A stretch of DNA of 28,347 nt from CALCKU01 sp964571595 (GTDB lineage: Bacteria; Pseudomonadota; Alphaproteobacteria; Caulobacterales; Maricaulaceae). The stretch spans positions 1 through 28,347 of the forward strand of contig CAZNCJ010000028.1 in the NCBI GenBank assembly GCA_964571595.1, given 5' to 3'. The notes under the pieces are model-generated. The model made no database searches, was not told the origin of the DNA, and saw only the letters and a list, made by a program, of their open reading frames with translations. Positions 23,672 through 28,347 of this stretch are shown here, piece by piece (within the stretch, counting starts at the first letter, position 1; the number at the start of each line of letters is the position of its first letter). The position numbers were made by a program, and so were the translations under genes.

Positions 23672-24563
23672 ATGCGTTAATAAGGCTAAGAAATTCTAAG
23701 TAGCTCGAAAGTACATCACTTGGAGATTCAACTTGAGGGTAGTGCCCTATGCTACTGAATTCTTTGAGATAAATAGGCTCACCAATAATGTTTTTATAAT
23801 GCGCAATCATATGCGCACCTGAAACGGGATCGTAAGAGCCATTAATCAAACCAATGGGCATGATAGCGGATTTCATGCCCTCTACCCAACGTTCCCGGTG
23901 TGTAATCCGATCATTCATATATGTGATCAGATTATGGAAAATATGACGTCCATTATTGTGATTTATAAGCTCCCAAAAATACGCGAGTTCTTCTGGGCTG
24001 GCGAGTGTGTTCGGGCCAAATACACGGTTCATAGAGGTTTCAAAACGGCTAAATGTGGTGAGCTTATTGACAAGTTTACCAAATGGCCCAAGCAGAAGTT
24101 TCTGGATGAGGAGCGCCTTATGTGTTTCAGGAAAAAGTCCGCCATTTAAAAAACACACTGAAAGGGTTTTACCTTTGCCTGACTTTTCATTCTGCCTAGC
24201 AATAATTTCTTGTGTAACCGTATCCCCGTAATCATGGGCGAGGATATGATAATCCTGTAGGGCGAGTTCCCCGATAAGGGCCTCAACAATATCGGCTTGC
24301 TCATGTATCGTATAATTATATGGATCAGGTTTGTCAGAAAAGCCAAAGCCTAACATATCCATAGCGATAAGCCTGTATTGCTTTCCCAAATCATCCCAGA
24401 TTTTATGCCAATCCCAGCTCGTCGTTGGAAAACCATGAATAAGTATAATGACGGGACGCGCCTCGCTCTCTGGCTGTGACGTGCCGTTGTCAATGTAAAA
24501 GATATTGTGATCTCCAACTTTGATAAGCTGACCAGCTTCTCTCCATTGTGTCGGGGTCATCAT
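23670..24563 (-). CDS. Alpha/beta hydrolase, MEST/PEG1-like, Asp nucleophile
   Basis: A 297-residue alpha/beta hydrolase. The oxyanion segment is HGFPTTSWDW (43-52). The nucleophile elbow is AHDYGDTV with Asp111 in place of serine, as in epoxide hydrolases and haloalkane dehalogenases. The acid is probably Asp245 (GSYDPVSG) and the base His274 (IGHYPQVE). The block LNGGLFPETHKALLIQKLL (139-157) is strikingly like the vertebrate imprinted protein MEST/PEG1, whose elbow is also HDYGD. The substrate is unknown for both. GAGGAA ten bases upstream fixes the first of two consecutive ATGs. It is divergent from the amidohydrolase gene and convergent with the receptor gene. Confidence 0.88.
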   Translation of the reverse strand: MMTPTQWREAGQLIKVGDHNIFYIDNGTSQPESEARPVIILIHGFPTTSWDWHKIWDDLGKQYRLIAMDMLGFGFSDKPDPYNYTIHEQADIVEALIGELALQDYHILAHDYGDTVTQEIIARQNEKSGKGKTLSVCFLNGGLFPETHKALLIQKLLLGPFGKLVNKLTTFSRFETSMNRVFGPNTLASPEELAYFWELINHNNGRHIFHNLITYMNDRITHRERWVEGMKSAIMPIGLINGSYDPVSGAHMIAHYKNIIGEPIYLKEFSSIGHYPQVESPSDVLSSYLEFLSLINA

Positions 24564-24638
24564 ATACTTATTTCCTCTATTCAGCCATAATGCTTGTCTA
24601 TCCCTAAATTACCAACTATCCTAGGTTAATCTCGATAT

Positions 24639-24644
24639 AGGTGA
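24639..24644 (+). promoter_or_regulatory. Ribosome binding site deciding the amidohydrolase start
   Basis: AGGTGA lies five bases before ATG 24650. An in-frame GTG at 24641 falls inside this site, so it cannot be the start if the site is used. Confidence 0.6.
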
Positions 24645-24649
24645 CGTTT

Positions 24650-26500
24650 ATGCAGTGGGATGTTTTAATTAAAAATGGTAAAGTCTTTGATGGCTCCGGC
24701 GTAGCTCCTGTCATTGAAGATGTCGCTATGGCGGGCGGCCATATAGTCGCCCGCGGACATAATCTCGATAGTCAAAACGCACGTAAACAGATTGATGCTA
24801 AAAATCATTGGGTCATGCCGGGACTAGTTGACGTTCACACGCATTATGATCTGGAGGTGGAAATCGTCCCGAGTTTACCTGAATCTTTGCGACACGGGAC
24901 AACAACAGTCGTGATGTCTAATTGCTCATTGGGGCTGGCTTTCGGGGCCCAACGTGTAGAAGGTGATGATCCGATCGTGTCTTGTTTTGCCCGCGTGGAA
25001 AATATGCCAAAACATGTTTTGCGAACGGTTGCGGATCAGGTCTATTGGAATAGTTCGGATAGTTATTTAGAGCATTTAAAAGGCTTGAACCTCGGGCCCA
25101 ATATTGTGCCAATGATACCCCATTCTATGTTACGAATAGAGGTGATGGGGCTAAGCGAAAGCGTGAACCGCCACCCTAACAAGGCAGAGGTCGAGAAGAT
25201 GAAGGCCTTGCTAAAAAAGGGAATGGATGAGGGCTATGCCGGATTTTCAACAGACGCTTTGCCGTTTCATTTTCTAGCCAATGATCCCAACCGGCAAAAG
25301 CAAATCCCCACGCAATTTGCGTCATTCTCTGAGATCAAAGAGCTAACGTCTATCTTGCGCGATTATGATCGGGTTTGGCAGGCAACACCGCCCAAGGACA
25401 GCCCGCCAAAAGTCATAAGGACATTTTTATTAACGAGCGGGCTTTTACATAAAAAGCCTCTCAAGACGACAGTCGTGGCGGCTCTTGATATTGCCAGTAA
25501 CGGTACAATCGTAAAACTGGCCACGCGCTTATCGCGTGTTCTAAATTCAAAACTTCTCAATGGTCGTTTTTACATGCAAGCCTTGGCCGCGCCCTTTAAA
25601 ATTTGGTCTGACGGCCCGTTTAATCCTTTATCCGAAGAAATCGAGGAGTTACGCGAGCTGATTGAAACTGACCTCGAAGATAGTGCCGCAAGACGGGAGT
25701 TACTAAACGATCCTGATTTTCAAAAACGCTTTCGCAAGATGTGGATGACAGGAAAGACGGGGTTTAATCTAGCGCGGCTTAAACGAAAGCTTCGCCGTGA
25801 AACTTATGCTTTCAACCGTACTTTATCCGATATGTGGGTAGAGCAATGCCCAATCAAAACGTGGGAAGGCTTGGACTTTCAAACCATTTTTGTACAAGTA
25901 TTGGAAGGCAAGCCACCAAAGAAAGCTTCTGAGCAGTCTATTTTCAATGAGGGCTTTGCTAATGTAACAAGTGAACCTGATTTCGTCATGGCCATGTTCA
26001 AGGTGTTTGACACGGAACTTGTATGGTCAACAACAAGCGCCAACCGCGATCCAGCTCTTACTCGTAAACTGCTTATGGATCCTGTGCTTTTACCGGGCTT
26101 TAACGATTCAGGAGCGCATCTGACCAATATGGCCTTTTATGATGGCAATTTACGGGCTTTAAAGCTGGCCCAACAGGGTGGTGATTTGGATGTGAGTTAT
26201 ATGGTCAAACGGCTTTCTCGCGATGTTTGCGATATTTTTAATATAGCGGCAGGCTCGATTGATATTGGCGCTACGGCAGATATTACAATCATCGACCCTC
26301 AAGCGCTAAAAAATTATGACGGCGAGGCGAATGTGCAGCGTATTTTCCGTGAGGCTTTGCAACATGAGCAATTGGTCAACAGGTCTGACGGGATAGTAAA
26401 ATCAACTTTTATTGGCGGTAAGATGGTTTGGCAAAATGATGCTTTTGCCAAGGACTTAAATAAAGCGCGATATGGACGAGTTTTAACGGCAATCACTTAG
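24650..26500 (+). CDS. Amidohydrolase, N-acyl-D-amino-acid deacylase (D-aminoacylase) family
   Basis: A 616-residue metal-dependent hydrolase. The N-terminal strand domain VLIKNGKVFDGSG leads into the barrel with PGLVDVHTHYDLE (His63, His65). Cys92 in MSNCSLG matches the metal-bridging cysteine of D-aminoacylase, His158 lies in MIPHSM, and the catalytic aspartate is Asp486 in FNDSGAHLTN. The C-terminal strand domain returns with GATADITIIDP. It is about 100 residues longer than typical D-aminoacylases, as in a long subgroup with unknown substrates. It would hydrolyse an amide in the cytoplasm. The link to steroids (for example conjugated acids) is speculative. It diverges from the MEST-like gene and its stop lies 17 bases from the convergent exonuclease gene. 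Confidence 0.88.
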   Translation: MQWDVLIKNGKVFDGSGVAPVIEDVAMAGGHIVARGHNLDSQNARKQIDAKNHWVMPGLVDVHTHYDLEVEIVPSLPESLRHGTTTVVMSNCSLGLAFGAQRVEGDDPIVSCFARVENMPKHVLRTVADQVYWNSSDSYLEHLKGLNLGPNIVPMIPHSMLRIEVMGLSESVNRHPNKAEVEKMKALLKKGMDEGYAGFSTDALPFHFLANDPNRQKQIPTQFASFSEIKELTSILRDYDRVWQATPPKDSPPKVIRTFLLTSGLLHKKPLKTTVVAALDIASNGTIVKLATRLSRVLNSKLLNGRFYMQALAAPFKIWSDGPFNPLSEEIEELRELIETDLEDSAARRELLNDPDFQKRFRKMWMTGKTGFNLARLKRKLRRETYAFNRTLSDMWVEQCPIKTWEGLDFQTIFVQVLEGKPPKKASEQSIFNEGFANVTSEPDFVMAMFKVFDTELVWSTTSANRDPALTRKLLMDPVLLPGFNDSGAHLTNMAFYDGNLRALKLAQQGGDLDVSYMVKRLSRDVCDIFNIAAGSIDIGATADITIIDPQALKNYDGEANVQRIFREALQHEQLVNRSDGIVKSTFIGGKMVWQNDAFAKDLNKARYGRVLTAIT

Positions 26501-26517
26501 GATACGGGGGGGATATA

Positions 26518-27324
26518 TTAGAGACTAAACGTACCGATAATAGGGACGTGGTCTGAGGGTTTTACACCGTCTCTGACATCCCGGTCTATTTTTATACCGC
26601 GTAAATTATCACTCGCTTGAGGTGATAAAATCAGATGGTCGATACGAATGCCTTTATTTTGTGGCCAAGCCCCGCGTTGATAATCCCAAAATGTGTACTG
26701 TTCGGCCCGGCCATCCATTTGCTCAAATCCGTCAATTAACCCCGTATTGAGTAGGGCATTATACTGAGCATGGGTCTCAGGCCGAAAGGCAGCATCCCCT
26801 TGCCAGGCTTGAGGATTATGTGTGTCTTTATCCTCGGGAATAACATTATAGTCTCCGGCTAAAATCAAGACTTCTTCCAATGGCTTTAAAGATAAGGCAT
26901 GGGCGTGTAGGCGTTCCATCCAACCGAGTTTATATTTATATTTTTCAGAAAATGCATCAGGCTTTTCAGCATTGTAAACGGGATTGCCATTTGGCAAATA
27001 GATGGAGGCAACACGAAAGGGGTGCTCATCGCCCATAATGACAGCCTCGATATAGCGAGCCTGTTCGTCATTTTCGTCTCCGGGTAAGCCCTTTCCAACC
27101 TCCTCAAAAGGGCGTTTCGAGAGAATGGCTACACCGTTATAGGATTTTTGCCCATTTACCGCGATGTTATATCCAAGGGCTTCTAATTCGAGCCGTGGGA
27201 AGCCGTCATCAACTGTCTTTATTTCCTGCAAACACACCACATCGGGCTTGGCGTCTTCCAGCCATTTTTTTAAGGCATGCATTCGGGCATTGATTGAATT
27301 GATATTCCAGCTTGCAATCTTCAT
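26518..27324 (-). CDS. xthA: Exodeoxyribonuclease III
   Basis: A 268-residue EEP-fold nuclease, the normal length for ExoIII. Catalytic landmarks are all present: Asn7 in WNINS, Glu34 in CLQEIK, Tyr109 in SIYLPNG, GDYN (157-160) and the terminal Asp258-His259 pair in SDHVP. WDYQRGAWPQNKGIRIDH is the usual DNA-binding and catalytic loop. It removes nucleotides 3' to 5' and cuts at abasic sites in base-excision repair. It is a housekeeping gene and marks the end of the accessory cluster. Other family members (ExoA) differ little, so the symbol is the common annotation. Confidence 0.93.
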   Translation of the reverse strand: MKIASWNINSINARMHALKKWLEDAKPDVVCLQEIKTVDDGFPRLELEALGYNIAVNGQKSYNGVAILSKRPFEEVGKGLPGDENDEQARYIEAVIMGDEHPFRVASIYLPNGNPVYNAEKPDAFSEKYKYKLGWMERLHAHALSLKPLEEVLILAGDYNVIPEDKDTHNPQAWQGDAAFRPETHAQYNALLNTGLIDGFEQMDGRAEQYTFWDYQRGAWPQNKGIRIDHLILSPQASDNLRGIKIDRDVRDGVKPSDHVPIIGTFSL

Positions 27325-27529
27325 TCTCGTGTGGTCGCCAAGCTGGGCTTCAAAGTCAAGCGAGATGGTCTTTTAGATTGTGGATTTATGGATTTAGCAC
27401 CGATGATGGAGAGGTTTGCGAATAGGTTTGTAATGATATGGGGTGCAGATCACGAGCTTGTGAAAGAAAAACTTGTTGAAATGCAGATTGTTTCGATAGA
27501 ATGTGCGCGAATTGGATAAAGGCAATTTT
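27325..27529. other. Intergenic region between xthA and the DUF547 gene
   Basis: A 205-base divergent spacer. A 62-codon frame starting with GTG at 27331 spans most of it on the plus strand, with an ATG at 27388, but it has no ribosome site and no recognisable motif. It presumably holds promoters for both flanking genes; I see no convincing -35/-10 pair. Confidence 0.3.
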
Positions 27530-28347
27530 ATGAATAAGTATCATTTTTCAGGGCTAACAGTTTTAGCCTCGCTCACATTTTCAGTCGCAGTCCTTGCACA
27601 AAACCCTCCACAAGCTCCAAATGGTTTAAATGTGGCTCTACCGAGTGCGCAAGAAGCTGGTCAAAGATTGGCGGCGCCTGTCATTGATGAAGCCGTAGAA
27701 GAAGTAGTGCTTGAAAGCTCTGTGATAGATTATTCTGGCTATAATGAGTTCATGAAAAAATATGCAGCCAAGAAGCAAGGTCGCCCAAAGCTCGCATATG
27801 AACTGATCAAAGAAAATGCAGCTGAAGATTTGCAGGGTCATATTGATTTTATGGCGTCCCATGATGTCAGCACTTTTTCAGAAACAGAACAGCTTGCATT
27901 TTGGTTGAACTTGCAAAATGCTTTGGTTGTTCATGCGATTACAACAGAAGACAAAAGACGGCGGGATTTAAAACGCCAGCGTGGATCCGGGAGCGAGCCC
28001 GGTAAAATGTGGACAAAGCCGCGTGTTCAAATTGCGGGCCAAAAACTTTCCATCGCGCAGATAGATTCTTATATTATAGAAACTTTTGATAATCCGAATG
28101 TGATTTACGGACTGTATCAAGGCGTACGCGGCGGCCCGTGTATTAATGATGTGGCCTATATTGGCCCTACCGTTGAAGCTACACTCGAGAAAAATGCCAA
28201 GCGCTATATCAATGCCCGTGGTATTGTGCATGTGAATAATGACACTGTGGAGCTTACACCAGTATTTTTGTGGCATAAAGATCAGGCCTTTGGCACTGAT
28301 GATGCCAATCTTGTGGCGCATTTGCAAAATCACGCCGAACCAAATCT
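27530..28347 (+). CDS. DUF547 domain protein, exported (3' end outside window)
   Basis: The frame is open from ATG 27530 to the window end, giving 272 residues without a stop. AAAGG lies just before the start. Residues 1-22 form a signal peptide ending VLA-Q, so export is likely. The body has the DUF547 pattern: SETEQLAFWLNLQNALVVHAI (seen as FWLNLQNALVVHAI), a basic stretch, and NVIYGLYQGVRGGPCIND with the conserved cysteine near the middle of the domain. DUF547 has a papain/transglutaminase-like fold by family knowledge, with no defined substrate. The usual DPR-IHFALNCGS region is altered here to NPNVIYGLYQG. Its relation to the steroid genes is unclear. Confidence 0.85.
   Translation, partial: MNKYHFSGLTVLASLTFSVAVLAQNPPQAPNGLNVALPSAQEAGQRLAAPVIDEAVEEVVLESSVIDYSGYNEFMKKYAAKKQGRPKLAYELIKENAAEDLQGHIDFMASHDVSTFSETEQLAFWLNLQNALVVHAITTEDKRRRDLKRQRGSGSEPGKMWTKPRVQIAGQKLSIAQIDSYIIETFDNPNVIYGLYQGVRGGPCINDVAYIGPTVEATLEKNAKRYINARGIVHVNNDTVELTPVFLWHKDQAFGTDDANLVAHLQNHAEPN

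Noticed and set aside
27490..27495. Single GTTTCG upstream of the DUF547 gene, resembling half of the candidate TetR operator
   Set aside because: The GAA half is missing (CAGATTGTTTCG) and no -35/-10 lies in the right place, so it was not counted as a fourth site.
27331..27519. 62-codon plus-strand frame in the xthA/DUF547 spacer
   Set aside because: No ribosome site, GTG start and no motif. A small gene cannot be excluded, but nothing positive supports it.
27968..28333. 121-codon minus-strand frame at the right edge
   Set aside because: Opposite the DUF547 frame, which has a ribosome site, signal peptide and family motifs.
1..28347. CRISPR arrays, tRNA/rRNA genes, insertion sequences or integrases
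   Set aside because: No regular direct repeats, RNA gene signatures, transposase or recombinase frames were found on reading both strands.

Overview
The window reads as chromosomal DNA of a Gram-negative, probably marine, alphaproteobacterium. It carries a TonB receptor and outer-membrane barrel proteins, its genes are tightly packed, its base composition is moderate (by eye about half G+C, not counted), and its set of dehydrogenases, P450, Rieske oxygenase and DUF3604 genes is typical of steroid-degrading alphaproteobacteria. A lineage near Hyphomonadaceae/Robiginitomaculaceae is only a guess. No rRNA, tRNA, CRISPR array, insertion sequence or phage gene was seen.

The theme is catabolism of a steroid or sterol-like polycyclic compound. 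The strongest single clue is a 136-residue protein (3465-3875) that keeps all the catalytic residues of the Pseudomonas/Comamonas ketosteroid isomerase. The second is a KshA/DAF-36-type Rieske oxygenase (9464-10486), cotranscribed with a P450.

Layout. (1) 1-3875, plus strand: operon of two acyl-CoA dehydrogenases (the first cut by the window edge), an SDR, a MaoC hydratase and the isomerase, consistent with CoA-thioester side-chain or ring-fragment oxidation. (2) 3921-7198, minus strand: aldehyde dehydrogenase and SDR as one operon, and a SAM-dependent methyltransferase. (3) 7384-11310, plus strand: TetR regulator, P450, Rieske oxygenase and a hydroxysteroid-dehydrogenase-like SDR. The promoters of blocks 2 and 3 share a GAA-NNN-GTTTCG element next to the -10 region, a candidate TetR operator that would make them one regulon. 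(4) 11311-13249, minus strand: a sulfotransferase and an SDR lacking the catalytic tyrosine. (5) 13361-14923, plus strand: a DUF2946-like protein and a methionine-rich outer-membrane barrel, probably a metal (copper?) island. (6) 15039-20735, plus strand: operon of SDR, DUF1214 protein, SRPBCC protein, ferredoxin reductase and a membrane-anchored DUF3604 protein. (7) 20929-23613: TonB-dependent receptor ending at a strong terminator. (8) 23670-28347: MEST-like alpha/beta hydrolase, an amidohydrolase, exonuclease III and a 3'-truncated DUF547 protein.

How they could work together (inference): the TonB receptor imports the substrate. SDRs and the isomerase oxidise and isomerise the 3-hydroxy-5-ene system. 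The P450 and Rieske oxygenase hydroxylate the skeleton or side chain, with electrons from the reductase at 17431 through a ferredoxin encoded elsewhere. SDR and ALDH oxidise an alcohol to an acid, and the acyl-CoA dehydrogenase and MaoC enzymes carry out beta-oxidation. No 3-ketosteroid delta-1-dehydrogenase, extradiol dioxygenase, acyl-CoA ligase or thiolase lies in the window, so the pathway shown is partial.
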